Assembly: GCA_016296565.1 (NCBI GenBank)
Contig: JAEDJB010000026.1
Location: 1 to 18,290 of the forward strand
Reading direction: 5' to 3'
From: Oscillospiraceae bacterium
GTDB lineage: Bacteria; Bacillota; Clostridia; Oscillospirales; Oscillospiraceae
DNA length: 18,290 nt
In this document: piece by piece, positions 1-6,900 of the stretch
How positions within the stretch are numbered: the first letter of the stretch is position 1
How the letters are laid out: each line of letters opens with the position of its first letter
Made by a program: the position numbers and the translations under genes
Notes under the pieces: generated by a model
The model's input: the letters and a program-made list of their open reading frames with translations, nothing else
Databases searched by the model: none
What the model was told of the DNA's origin: nothing

Positions 1-40
1 TCCGAAACGTGTATGCTTTTGGGAGAATGTTTGAAAAAAG

Positions 41-1144
41 CTATTCCTCCAGCTTTCCCCCGGAAATATGCAGGACCTTTCCCTCTCCGAAGGCCCCCTC
101 GGGGGCCTGGCAGCCGGTGATGAAAACCTGGCCGCCAGTGATCCGCCGGAGGACAAAGTCCTGGCGCTTTTCGTCCAGCTCCGAGAGCACGTCGTCCAGC
201 AGCAGCACCGGCCACTGGCCGGTGTCCGCCTGAAACAGCTCCCGTTCCGCCAGCTTCAAAGACAAAGCCGCCGTTCTGGTTTGCCCCTGGGAGGCAAACT
301 GCCGGGCGGGCCTGCCGCCGATTTCCGCAATCAAATCGTCCTTGTGGGGGCCGGACAGACAGGACCGGGCCTCCAGTTCGGCCCGGCTGTGGCTGTCCTG
401 GTGGCGGCGGATGGCCTCGTACAGCTCCACCGTGGGACTTAAGGGGTCCTCAATGGTGCTCACCGTCTGGTACCGCACCAGCAAGTCCTCCCGTCCCCCG
501 GAAAATTCCCGCTGAATTTCGGCTGCCCGCTGGGCCAGCTTCCGGACAAAGTGAGCCCGGTAGTGGACCACCAGGGCCCCGGCCCGGGCCATCGCCTCGT
601 TAAAATCCTCCAGAACCTCCAGCAGGCCGGGATTTTTCTCCCAGTCCCGCAGAATCCTGGTCTTGTGGTCCAGGAGCTTGTGATACTGGGACAAAGCCTC
701 GGCATACCGGGGCCGCAGCTGACAGATGGCCTGGTCCAGAAAGGACCGGCGCTCCGCCGCCCCGGCCTTGATGAGGGCCAGATCCTCCGGGCAGAAAAGA
801 ACCGTCTGGACGATCCCCGACAGCTCCCCGGCGGTTTTCAGCTTCACATGGTTTACAAAAAGCTTCCGTCTGGCTCCCCGAAACAGCTGGGCCTCAATGA
901 GAAATTCCCGGTCCCGGCTCTCCGCCCGGGCGGTGATGGTCCCCTGGTCCCGGTGAAAGGAGATCAGCTCCTTGTCTCCCCTGGCCCGGTGGGACTTGGC
1001 CCCGGAGAGAAAGCCAATGGCCTCCAGCAGGTTGGTTTTCCCCTGGGCGTTCTCCCCGCAGATGACGTTCACCCCCGGGTCAAAGTCGGCGGAAAAGCCT
1101 TCATAGTTGCGCCAGCCGTCCAGAGCGATGGAACAGACCTTCAT
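41..1144 (-). CDS. recF: RecF, DNA replication/repair ATPase
   Basis: RecF is an SMC-like ATPase that binds gapped DNA at stalled forks and, with RecO and RecR, loads RecA. The 367-residue product has the usual family length. Visible motifs: Walker A GENAQGKT at residues 30-37, the GPHKDD element at 265-270, the ABC-type signature SQGQ at 285-288, and Walker B LLLDDVLSELD at 314-324. The start codon ATG overlaps the stop of the S4-domain gene yaaA by four bases (ATGA), so translation is probably coupled. It is the last visible gene of the dnaA-dnaN-yaaA-recF operon; the 40 bases to its left hold no clear terminator, so the operon may continue outside the window. The stop codon is TAG. Confidence 0.97.
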   Translation of the reverse strand: MKVCSIALDGWRNYEGFSADFDPGVNVICGENAQGKTNLLEAIGFLSGAKSHRARGDKELISFHRDQGTITARAESRDREFLIEAQLFRGARRKLFVNHVKLKTAGELSGIVQTVLFCPEDLALIKAGAAERRSFLDQAICQLRPRYAEALSQYHKLLDHKTRILRDWEKNPGLLEVLEDFNEAMARAGALVVHYRAHFVRKLAQRAAEIQREFSGGREDLLVRYQTVSTIEDPLSPTVELYEAIRRHQDSHSRAELEARSCLSGPHKDDLIAEIGGRPARQFASQGQTRTAALSLKLAERELFQADTGQWPVLLLDDVLSELDEKRQDFVLRRITGGQVFITGCQAPEGAFGEGKVLHISGGKLEE

Positions 1145-1353
1145 TGCACGACAATCTCCAGGCCGGGCAGGGAAACCACGTCCCCGGGCCGGATCTTCTT
1201 GCCCCGCATGGTGCAGGTCTCGCCGTTGACCCGGACCTCTCCCTCCTGGATGAGGATCTTGGCCTCCCCGCCGCTGCCCACAACGTTTGCCAGCTTCAGC
1301 AGGGAGTCCAGCTTAATAAACTCCGTGGTGATGGAAACGGTGTTTTTTTCCAT
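1141..1353 (-). CDS. yaaA: S4-domain RNA-binding protein YaaA/RlbA family
   Basis: This 70-residue protein is a single S4 RNA-binding fold: residues about 12-60 carry the pattern FIKLDSLLKLANVVGSGG, then EGEVRVNGE and KKIRPGDVV. The family is regularly found between dnaN and recF in Firmicutes, and B. subtilis YaaA has been linked to ribosome assembly; the exact role here is inferred from that. The ribosome site AAGGGAG overlaps the dnaN stop codon, only 11 bases separate it from dnaN, and its stop overlaps the recF start, so it sits tightly inside the replication operon and should be co-expressed with it. Confidence 0.93.
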   Translation of the reverse strand: MEKNTVSITTEFIKLDSLLKLANVVGSGGEAKILIQEGEVRVNGETCTMRGKKIRPGDVVSLPGLEIVVQ

Positions 1354-1364
1354 AGCGTTCTCCC

Positions 1365-2477
1365 TTAATAGTCTGCCTTCAGCCGCACCGGCAGAACCAT
1401 GAAGAGGAAGTTTTCCTCCCCTTCCGCCGGCACGATGATGCAGGGGGTGATGGGGCTGGACAGCTCCAGGGTCACCTTCTCAACGGAGGCGGCCTTGAGG
1501 GCGTCCATCATATACTTGTTGTTGAAGCCGATCTCCAGGCCGCCGCCGTCGCCCTCCACCGGGCAGCAGTCGTGGGCGTTGCCGATGGCGGTTTTGGTGG
1601 TGATGTCGATCTCCCCGTCCTTCAGCACGCACCGCAGGGGGCTTTTCAGCTTTTCGCTGACGATGAGGGAGACCCGCTCAATGCAGGAGAGCAGCTGTCT
1701 GGTGTCCGCCGTGACCTTCACGGGGTTGTTTCTGGGGATGGCCTGCCGCCAGGCCAGAAATTCCCCTTCCAGCCGGCGGGTGATGAGGATGGTGGAGCCG
1801 ATCTTGAAGAGCACATGGCGGCTGCCCTGGTGGATGTTCACGATCTCGTCGGTCTCCCGGCAGATTTTTTCCACCTCCGCCAGGGAGGAGCCAGGGACCA
1901 CGAACTCGAAGGAGCCGTTTTTCTGCTCCACCTTTTCCCGGCGCAGGGCCAGCCGGAAGCCGTCCACCGCCACCAGGGTCAGGCCCTCGTCGTCGGCAAC
2001 GAAGAGGGTGCCGGTGTGGATGGGGCGGCTTTCGTCCAGGCTCACGGCGAAGAGGGTCTGGCCGATCATGGAGCGCAGGGTCTGCTCCTGAATGTCCAGA
2101 GAATTCTGATATTCCACCGTGGGAAGCTCCGGGAAGTCCTCCGGGTCGATGCCCATGAGGTCAAACTCACTCATGCCGCAGGAGATGTGGACCTTCAGCT
2201 TGTCCTCCTGGAACAGAAGGGTGTCGTCGGCCATTTTCCGGACGATCTCGCCGAAAAGCCGGGCGGGAAGGACCATGGAGCCGGCCTCGGTCACGTCCGC
2301 CTGGACGGCGGAGCGGATGCCGGTTTCCTGGTTGTAGCCGGTGAGGTAGACGGTGCCGGAGTCCTCGGCCTCCAGCAGCAGGCCCTCCAGAGCGGGGATG
2401 GTGCTCTTGGTGGACACAGCCCGGGAGGCGGTGAGGATGGCGCCCTGCAGCAGAGCCTTTTCACAGCTGAATTTCAT
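1365..2477 (-). CDS. dnaN: DNA polymerase III beta subunit (sliding clamp)
   Basis: DnaN forms the ring-shaped homodimer that tethers DNA polymerase III to DNA and recruits other enzymes. The chosen start gives MKFSCEKALL and 370 residues, the normal clamp length; it is preceded by GGAGG eight bases upstream. The open frame continues 114 codons further upstream to 2819, but that stretch is non-coding origin DNA and is not clamp-like. Typical clamp elements are visible: PALEGLLLEA near 28-37, the GIDPEDFPELP loop near 109-119, VDGFRLALRR near 170-179, and the C-terminal FMVLPVRL that builds the partner-binding pocket. It lies 399 bases downstream of dnaA in the same direction, separated by the DnaA-box region. 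Confidence 0.97.
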   Translation of the reverse strand: MKFSCEKALLQGAILTASRAVSTKSTIPALEGLLLEAEDSGTVYLTGYNQETGIRSAVQADVTEAGSMVLPARLFGEIVRKMADDTLLFQEDKLKVHISCGMSEFDLMGIDPEDFPELPTVEYQNSLDIQEQTLRSMIGQTLFAVSLDESRPIHTGTLFVADDEGLTLVAVDGFRLALRREKVEQKNGSFEFVVPGSSLAEVEKICRETDEIVNIHQGSRHVLFKIGSTILITRRLEGEFLAWRQAIPRNNPVKVTADTRQLLSCIERVSLIVSEKLKSPLRCVLKDGEIDITTKTAIGNAHDCCPVEGDGGGLEIGFNNKYMMDALKAASVEKVTLELSSPITPCIIVPAEGEENFLFMVLPVRLKADY

Positions 2478-2581
2478 GGGAAAACCTCCAAACGTTCGAA
2501 ATTGGGAAACACCTGCTCTCTCCCCGCGAATAAGGAAGAACAGGGAATTTATGTCGTAACAGTGGCCGTAGGGAAAATTTT

Positions 2582-2590
2582 TGTGGAAAA
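2582..2590 (-). promoter_or_regulatory. DnaA box, perfect match to TTWTNCACA
   Basis: On the minus strand this reads TTTTCCACA, a full match to the relaxed DnaA-box consensus TTWTNCACA. It is the box nearest to dnaN and is followed on the same strand by the A/T run AAAAATTTT, where opening of the duplex could start. Confidence 0.7.
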
Positions 2591-2666
2591 CCGGAAAAAA
2601 GCCAGAATTTCCAGGATTTTTTTGCAAACACCCCAGGTGGAAAGTTTTTGCCGGATTTTTTCGTGA

Positions 2667-2675
2667 AGTGGAAAA
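2667..2675 (-). promoter_or_regulatory. DnaA box, one mismatch
   Basis: The minus strand reads TTTTCCACT, differing from TTWTNCACA only at the last base. It has the same orientation as the perfect box at 2582-2590, 85 bases away (about eight helical turns). Confidence 0.45.
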
Positions 2676-2704
2676 CTCCGCAATTTCTGGAAGAAAACAT
2701 CCAC

Positions 2705-2713
2705 ATTTCCACA
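2705..2713 (+). promoter_or_regulatory. DnaA box, one mismatch
   Basis: The plus strand reads ATTTCCACA, one mismatch at the first base of TTWTNCACA. It is opposite in orientation to the other two boxes, and a seven-of-nine match (ACATCCACA) abuts it at 2697-2705, forming a small cluster. Confidence 0.45.
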
Positions 2714-2762
2714 AAATGCGGTGGATTTTGCAGGGGCAGGTTTTGCGGGGAAATGCCTCCGG

Positions 2763-2820
2763 CGGCCCTCTCAGTATTCTCCCTTTGGTCGAATCCAGCT
2801 CCCCCAGAGGGGGAGCCAAG
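2763..2820. repeat. Dispersed hairpin repeat (REP/MITE-like), copy 1
   Basis: The core at 2798-2816 is a perfect 8-bp stem, GCTCCCCC / GGGGGAGC, with an AGA loop, followed by CAAGG and preceded by CCCTCTCAGT at about 2766. On the minus strand, 2820 back to 2798 matches 8727-8749 (copy 2) in 22 of 23 positions. I recall similar CCCTCTCAGT...GCTCCCCC-AGA-GGGGGAGCCAAGG elements scattered in genomes of this clostridial family; that is memory, not a search. It sits just downstream of dnaA and could also act as a weak terminator or transcript-end stabiliser for dnaA. Confidence 0.6.
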
Positions 2821-2876
2821 GTGGGAGGAGGGTACGGAACCGGGTCGGGCGCGCCCTGCCGGGAAGGCGAGATAAC

Positions 2877-4196
2877 TTAATTATAGTGATCGTTCACGTT
2901 GGACCGGATATCCTTCACAATCTCCGCCGTCTCCGGGTCGGACTTGCAGAGCTTTTCGATCCGGTCGATGGAGTGCAGGACGGTGGTGTGGTCCCGGTTC
3001 TGGAACTCCTTGCCGATCTCCTTCAGGGAGAGCTTGGTCATGTTCCGGATGAGGTACATGGCGATCTGCCGGGCCTTGGCGGTTTCCTTGGTCCGGCCCT
3101 GCCCCCGGAGGGCGGCGTCCTCGATGTTGTAGAACTTGCAGACCTCTTCGATGATCACGTCCGCCGTGGGCAGGATGTCCGTGGTGTCCTTGAACATGTC
3201 CCGCACCGCCCGGGTGACGGAGTTGGCGTCCACGTTGTTGCCCAGCAGATCCCGGAAGGCCAGAATTTTGTTGACGGTACCTTCAATCTGCCGCACGTTG
3301 GAGGTAATGTTTTCCGCCACATAGGTGAGCACCTCTTCCGGCAGCTCCACCCCCATGCGGATGGCCTTGTTCTTGATGATGGCCACCCGGGTCTCGTAGT
3401 CCGGGGGCTGGATATCCGCCAGCAGGCCCCACTCGAACCGGGTCTTTAACCGGTCCTCCAGCCGGAGCATCTCCTTGGGGGGACGGTCGGCGGTGAAGAC
3501 GATCTGCTTTTTCTCCTCGTAGAGGTTGTTGAAGGTGTGAAACATCTCCTCCTGGGTGGAGTCCCGCCCGGCGATGAACTGCACGTCGTCCATGAGGAAC
3601 ACATCGGCGGAGCGGTACTTGTCCCGGAACTCCTGGTTCTTGCCCTCCCGGATGGCCCGGATGAGCTCGTTGGTGAAGGAGTCCCCCCGGATGTAGACGA
3701 TCCGGTAGTCGGGGTGCTCGTTGTGGATGGTGTGGGCGATGGCGTAGAGCAGGTGGGTCTTGCCCAGACCAGGCTCGCCGTAGATAAAGAGAGGGTTGTA
3801 GCGCTCCGCCGGGTGCTCGGCCACGGCCATGGCGGCGGCGTGGGCGAACTTGTTGGAGTTGCCCACCACGAAGCGCTCGAAGGTATACTCCTCCGTGCCG
3901 GGGAGAAACCGGGAGGCGCTGCTCTCCCGCTTGTTGTATTTCTCCCGCTCCCCCTGGCCCAGAACGACCACGTCCAGGTCGGCGGAAAACAGATCGTACA
4001 GGGCCTTCTTGATATCCGGCAGATACCGGGAGACCACGATCTCCTTTTTAAAGTCGGTGGGGATATAGAGAATGAACCGGTTTTCCTCCAGGGCGACAGG
4101 CTCTGCGTCGGAGAACCAGGTGGATATGGTGGTTTTGGTCATGGTCTGCTCCATGAGGGACAGGACCCGCTCCCAAATATCGGCGGCGGAATTCAT
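2877..4196 (-). CDS. dnaA: Chromosomal replication initiator DnaA
   Basis: DnaA is the AAA+ ATPase that binds DnaA boxes at oriC, melts the DNA and helps load the replicative helicase. The 439-residue product has all four domains: N-terminal domain I (about 1-80), a short linker (about 80-105), the AAA+ core with Walker A GEPGLGKTH at 140-148, Walker B FLMDDVQF at 200-207 and RLKTRFEWG at 249-257 holding the arginine-finger region, and the C-terminal DNA-binding helix-turn-helix with the DnaA signature at about 377-409 including NRDHTTV (400-406). The ATG is preceded by GAAGGAG. It is transcribed from its own promoter at 4250-4278, divergent from rpmH, and leads the dnaA-dnaN-yaaA-recF operon. 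Confidence 0.98.
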   Translation of the reverse strand: MNSAADIWERVLSLMEQTMTKTTISTWFSDAEPVALEENRFILYIPTDFKKEIVVSRYLPDIKKALYDLFSADLDVVVLGQGEREKYNKRESSASRFLPGTEEYTFERFVVGNSNKFAHAAAMAVAEHPAERYNPLFIYGEPGLGKTHLLYAIAHTIHNEHPDYRIVYIRGDSFTNELIRAIREGKNQEFRDKYRSADVFLMDDVQFIAGRDSTQEEMFHTFNNLYEEKKQIVFTADRPPKEMLRLEDRLKTRFEWGLLADIQPPDYETRVAIIKNKAIRMGVELPEEVLTYVAENITSNVRQIEGTVNKILAFRDLLGNNVDANSVTRAVRDMFKDTTDILPTADVIIEEVCKFYNIEDAALRGQGRTKETAKARQIAMYLIRNMTKLSLKEIGKEFQNRDHTTVLHSIDRIEKLCKSDPETAEIVKDIRSNVNDHYN

Positions 4197-4249
4197 GGGC
4201 TCACTCCTTCTCTCTCTTTGGGGAAAATTGCGTTTACAATAATCAAGCT

Positions 4250-4278
4250 ATTATATCAGATTTTCAGCCTGATAGCAA
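4250..4278 (-). promoter_or_regulatory. dnaA promoter, sigma-A type
   Basis: On the minus strand, -35 TTGCTA (4273-4278), a 17-base spacer and a perfect -10 TATAAT (4250-4255) precede dnaA by about 55 bases. The -35 matches TTGACA in four of six positions. No DnaA box overlaps it, so direct autoregulation by a strong box is not evident. Confidence 0.75.
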
Positions 4279-4432
4279 GGGAATCTGTTTATTCAAATGT
4301 AGCCTTTGGGGAGACATCTTTGGCTCTTTGGCGGCCCTTCCGGCTTTTTTTGGGAAAACAGGGGAGAAGAAAGGAAAATCCCCCCTGCCGGAGGCAAAAA
4401 ATTTTCCCTAATTCTGCCCTCTTTCCCTTGAT

Positions 4433-4441
4433 TCTTCCACA
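4433..4441 (+). promoter_or_regulatory. DnaA box, one mismatch, upstream of dnaA
   Basis: TCTTCCACA differs from TTWTNCACA only at position 2. It is the sole box-like sequence found between the dnaA and rpmH promoters, so its role is uncertain. Confidence 0.3.
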
Positions 4442-4501
4442 ATATCTTGGGCTTAAACAGGAAAACCGGGAAGGAAAGAGGGGGAGGAAAGAAATTTTGG
4501 G

Positions 4502-4531
4502 TTGACATTGTGAATTCTTTTCCGTTATAAT
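4502..4531 (+). promoter_or_regulatory. rpmH operon promoter, sigma-A consensus
   Basis: Perfect -35 TTGACA (4502-4507) and perfect -10 TATAAT (4526-4531) are separated by 18 bases. Transcription should start near 4538, giving a leader of about 110 bases before rpmH. Such a near-ideal promoter fits the high demand for ribosomal protein L34. Confidence 0.9.
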
Positions 4532-4567
4532 AACCTGTGCGTAATCATGGATTGCGCGTTTGATTGA

Positions 4568-4619
4568 CAACCGCGGCCGGGGCAATTCGGCCGTTGTGGT
4601 TGGCGGAACGAGATTCCGC
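4568..4619 (+). promoter_or_regulatory. Two tandem stem-loops in the rpmH leader
   Basis: First stem-loop: CAACC (4568-4572) pairs with GGTTG (4598-4602), and inside it CGGCCG (4574-4579) pairs with CGGCCG (4588-4593) around an 8-base loop. Second: GCGGAA (4603-4608) pairs perfectly with TTCCGC (4614-4619) around the loop CGAGA. The second ends 12 bases before the ribosome site AGGAGG (4632-4637). Neither is followed by a T run, so these look like leader RNA structures rather than terminators; the function is unknown. Confidence 0.5.
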
Positions 4620-4647
4620 TGGAAATAGATACAGGAGGTGTATCGGA

Positions 4648-4782
4648 ATGGTTCGTACCTATCAGCCTAAGAAGCGTCAGCGTTCCAAGGAGCACGGGTT
4701 CCGCAAGCGCATGCGCACCGCCAACGGACGTAAGGTTCTGGCCCGTCGCCGCGCCAAGGGCCGCGCCCGTCTGACCCACTGA
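4648..4782 (+). CDS. rpmH: 50S ribosomal protein L34
   Basis: L34 is a very basic small protein of the large ribosomal subunit. The 44-residue product begins MVRTYQPKKRQRSKEHGFRK and continues into the family hallmark RTANGRKVLARRRAKGRARL, so identity is unambiguous. The ATG at 4648 is preceded by a strong AGGAGG; an in-frame upstream extension exists but lies in the leader RNA. It is the first gene of the rpmH-rnpA-yidD-yidC-jag cluster that runs away from oriC, under a consensus promoter. Confidence 0.98.
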   Translation: MVRTYQPKKRQRSKEHGFRKRMRTANGRKVLARRRAKGRARLTH

Positions 4783-4814
4783 TGCCAGGGGCAATCGCAT
4801 AGAGGATAGCAAAG

Positions 4815-4840
4815 GGGCGGGGAAGTTACTTCCACCGCCC
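4815..4840 (+). terminator. Stem-loop between rpmH and rnpA, possible attenuator
   Basis: GGGCGG (4815-4820) plus GGAA (4821-4824) pair with TTCC (4830-4833) and CCGCCC (4835-4840), with a bulged A at 4834 and loop GTTAC. Only TTAT follows, so termination would be partial. It could let most transcripts end after rpmH and keep rnpA expression lower, or mark an RNA processing point. Confidence 0.4.
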
Positions 4841-4901
4841 TTATCCAGTATTGGGCTCTTCCTCTGTCCGTCTGACCCACCGCAAAGGAGAAGCTGAGAT
4901 C

Positions 4902-5255
4902 GTGAAATTTACTGTCTCCTTAAAGGAAAACAGAGTCTTCCGCCGGCTCTACGCCAAGGGAAAGAGCGCGGTTGGCCCGGCCATGGTCCTTTACTGCCGG
5001 AAAAACGGCAGAAAGGAAAACCGCTTCGGCATCACCGCCGGAACCAAGCTGGGCCACGCCGTGGTCCGCAACAAGGTCCGCCGCCGCTTCCGGGAGATTT
5101 ACCGGCTCAACGAGGACAAGCTGCTGCCCGGCTACGATATTGTCGTCGTAGCCCGGATGCGGGCGGTCCACAGCCGGTATGCCGATCTGGACAAGCAGTT
5201 TCTCCGCCTGGCAAAGAAACTTCAGCTCCTTCGCCCCCGGGAGGAGGAGCCATGA
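4902..5255 (+). CDS. rnpA: Ribonuclease P protein component
   Basis: RnpA binds the RNase P RNA and helps it cut 5' leaders from pre-tRNAs. With the GTG start at 4902 (site AAAGGAG, 11 bases upstream) the protein is 117 residues, begins MKFTVSLKENRVFRRLYAKG, and has the RNR motif RNKVRRRFRE at 56-65 preceded by FGITAGTKLGHAVV. A TTG start at 4851 in the same frame would add 17 non-conserved residues and lacks a good ribosome site. The stop overlaps the yidD ATG by four bases. Order after rpmH is the standard one. Confidence 0.96.
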   Translation: MKFTVSLKENRVFRRLYAKGKSAVGPAMVLYCRKNGRKENRFGITAGTKLGHAVVRNKVRRRFREIYRLNEDKLLPGYDIVVVARMRAVHSRYADLDKQFLRLAKKLQLLRPREEEP

Positions 5256-5470
5256 AAGCGGTTCTTTTGTGGATGATCCGGTTTTACCGGAAGTACATCT
5301 CTCCTGCCAGGCCCCCCTGCTGCCGGTTTATTCCCACCTGCTCGGCCTATGCCCTGGAGGCGATTGAAAAATACGGCGCGGTCAAAGGGGGCTTTCTTGC
5401 CCTGCGGCGAATTCTCCGCTGCAACCCCTTTCACCGGCAGAAGAGCATCGAGTATGACCCGGTGCCCTGA
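5252..5470 (+). CDS. yidD: Membrane protein insertion efficiency factor YidD
   Basis: YidD is a small membrane-associated protein thought to help YidC insert proteins. The 72-residue product shows the family pattern: an amphipathic N-terminus, FYRKYISPARPPCCRFIPTC, SAYALEAIEKYGAVKGG and LRCNPFH. Its ATG overlaps the rnpA stop (ATGA), and the ribosome site GGAGGAGG lies inside rnpA, so translation is probably coupled. It is followed 63 bases later by yidC, as expected. Confidence 0.96.
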   Translation: MKAVLLWMIRFYRKYISPARPPCCRFIPTCSAYALEAIEKYGAVKGGFLALRRILRCNPFHRQKSIEYDPVP

Positions 5471-5533
5471 ACGATCCGCTTTCCTCCGGCCTGTCACCGG
5501 AACCAACCCCAACCAACACTTGGAGGCGCTGCC

Positions 5534-6886
5534 ATGAGCATCATTTTAACCCCTTTTGCGAAGCTGCTGCTGCTGTTTTATAACATTACCGGCAGCTACG
5601 CGATCTCGCTGGTTCTCTTCTGTCTGGTCATCCGCCTGATTCTCTTCCCCGTCTTCCTGAAGGGCCGGAAGAGCATGATGGCCATGAACGGCCTGGCCGA
5701 TCAGCAGAAAATGCTCCAGCAAAAGTATGCCCGGGACCGGGAGCGCTACAGCATCGAGCTGCAGAAGCTCTATGAGCGGGAGGGTGTGAAGCCCTCCGGC
5801 GGCTGTCTGTGGTCCCTCCTCCCCATGCCTTTCCTGATGGCTCTGTACGCCATCATCCGTCAGCCCCTGACCTACCTGATGGAGATGACCGAGGACCACT
5901 TCAACGCCGTGTCCAACCTGCTTTACGGCGATGTCCTCAGCTTCAGAAACGCCCAGCTGCAGATCGCCCAGGACGTCTATAACAACTACGACCAGATTGT
6001 TACCGCCATCCCCGATCTGTCCGGGATGCCCAAGATCGACTTTACCTTCCTGGGCATGAACCTGTCCAACACCCCCCAGCTCATGTTCTGGAAGTCGGAG
6101 GAGCCCATGGGGGTTGCCTTCGGCATGTTCCTCATCCCCATCATCTCCGCTGTGCTGAGCATCGTAACCACCATCGTCACCAACAAGGTCAACGCCAAGG
6201 TTCTGGGCGTTGTCCGTCCCATGGACTCCAGCACCCGGGCCACCATGATCATGATGACCCTGTTCTCCCTGTGGCTGTGCTTCACCCTGCCCGCCGCTCT
6301 GGGCGTGTACTGGATCGCCAACAGCGTGTTCGCCATCCTGCAGGAGTTCCTGAACATTCCCTTCCTGCGAAAGTACCTGAAAAAGACCCAGGAAGAGAAG
6401 GCCAAGCGCATCGAGGAAGAAAAGGAACGGGTCAAGCGGGAGAAGAAGGCCCAGGCCGACGCCAAGAAGAAGGCCGCTGAGGAAATGCGCCGCATCCAGA
6501 TGGAGCGGAAGCTGAACAAGAGCATTGCCACCGCCAGCAAGGAGGGTATGCGCACCTATGCCCGGGGCCGTCTCTACGACCCGGACCGCTACCCCACCTT
6601 CCCCTATAAGGACCCCAACCAGCTGCTCCAGGAGGAATCCGTCCGCCAGCAGCTGAAGGCCGAGGAAGACAAGATCAACCAGCAGGCCATGAAGCAGAAC
6701 AAGAAACAGGACAAGAAGGAGAAGAAGGCCAAGCAGGCCGCTCCCGCCGTGGAGGAGGCCGCTCCCATTCAGCCCGCCGCTCCTGTCCCCGCCCCCGCTA
6801 CCGCCCCGGCCCAGGAGGCCCCGGAGGAGGAAGAGGGCTTTGTGGAGGAGTCCTTCCTGGAAGAACCTGAGGACAATGAAGAATAA
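5534..6886 (+). CDS. yidC: YidC/Oxa1/SpoIIIJ membrane protein insertase, long charged tail
   Basis: YidC inserts and folds membrane proteins, alone or with SecYEG. The 450-residue protein has hydrophobic segments at about 19-41, 92-110, 195-215, 233-250 and 254-275, and the conserved membrane arginine R34 in LVIRLILFP that makes the hydrophilic groove. It lacks the N-terminal lipoprotein signal seen in B. subtilis SpoIIIJ. The region 111-190 between the second and third segments is longer than in compact Gram-positive YidC. Residues about 281-450 form a highly charged coiled-coil-like and then Pro/Ala/Glu-rich tail, first very basic (KKKAAEEMRR type), ending acidic. The basic part could contact the ribosome, as in other YidC/Oxa1 proteins with basic tails; that is inference. 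Site GGAGG upstream; jag follows 14 bases later. Confidence 0.95.
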   Translation: MSIILTPFAKLLLLFYNITGSYAISLVLFCLVIRLILFPVFLKGRKSMMAMNGLADQQKMLQQKYARDRERYSIELQKLYEREGVKPSGGCLWSLLPMPFLMALYAIIRQPLTYLMEMTEDHFNAVSNLLYGDVLSFRNAQLQIAQDVYNNYDQIVTAIPDLSGMPKIDFTFLGMNLSNTPQLMFWKSEEPMGVAFGMFLIPIISAVLSIVTTIVTNKVNAKVLGVVRPMDSSTRATMIMMTLFSLWLCFTLPAALGVYWIANSVFAILQEFLNIPFLRKYLKKTQEEKAKRIEEEKERVKREKKAQADAKKKAAEEMRRIQMERKLNKSIATASKEGMRTYARGRLYDPDRYPTFPYKDPNQLLQEESVRQQLKAEEDKINQQAMKQNKKQDKKEKKAKQAAPAVEEAAPIQPAAPVPAPATAPAQEAPEEEEGFVEESFLEEPEDNEE

Positions 6887-6900
6887 GGAGAAGAAGCCTT

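Larger units (their letters stand above)
2478..2876. other. dnaA-dnaN intergenic region, probable oriC core
   Basis: This 399-base gap has no convincing gene. On the dnaN side, from about 2540 to 2730, it is much richer in A/T than the surrounding genes, with runs such as AAAATTTTT, ATTTTTTT and several CCGG-A/T-tract units, which suits a DNA-unwinding element. It contains one perfect and several one-mismatch DnaA boxes (listed separately). On the dnaA side it holds a short hairpin repeat at 2798-2816 and GC-rich sequence. In B. subtilis the unwinding half of the bipartite origin also lies between dnaA and dnaN, so this is the best candidate for the functional origin. No clear run of DnaA-trio triplets was seen next to the boxes. 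Confidence 0.75.
4197..4647. other. dnaA-rpmH divergent intergenic region
   Basis: This 451-base gap holds no gene. It carries the dnaA promoter (minus, 4250-4278), the rpmH promoter (plus, 4502-4531), and between them about 220 bases with purine- and pyrimidine-rich A/T tracts. The only recognisable DnaA box is a one-mismatch TCTTCCACA at 4433-4441. In B. subtilis the region upstream of dnaA is the other half of the origin with many boxes; here it looks poor. The last 110 bases are the structured rpmH leader. Confidence 0.7.

Noticed and set aside
1..40. Possible gene downstream of recF
   Set aside because: Only 40 bases are available and neither a start nor a terminator can be supported.
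2478..2819. N-terminal extension of dnaN to 2819
   Set aside because: The extra 114 codons cover AT-rich origin DNA and DnaA boxes; the clamp family starts at MKFSCEKALL, which has its own GGAGG site.
3537..4505. 322-residue open frame on the plus strand opposite dnaA
   Set aside because: Antisense shadow of dnaA; no domain, poor start, and it runs through the dnaA promoter.
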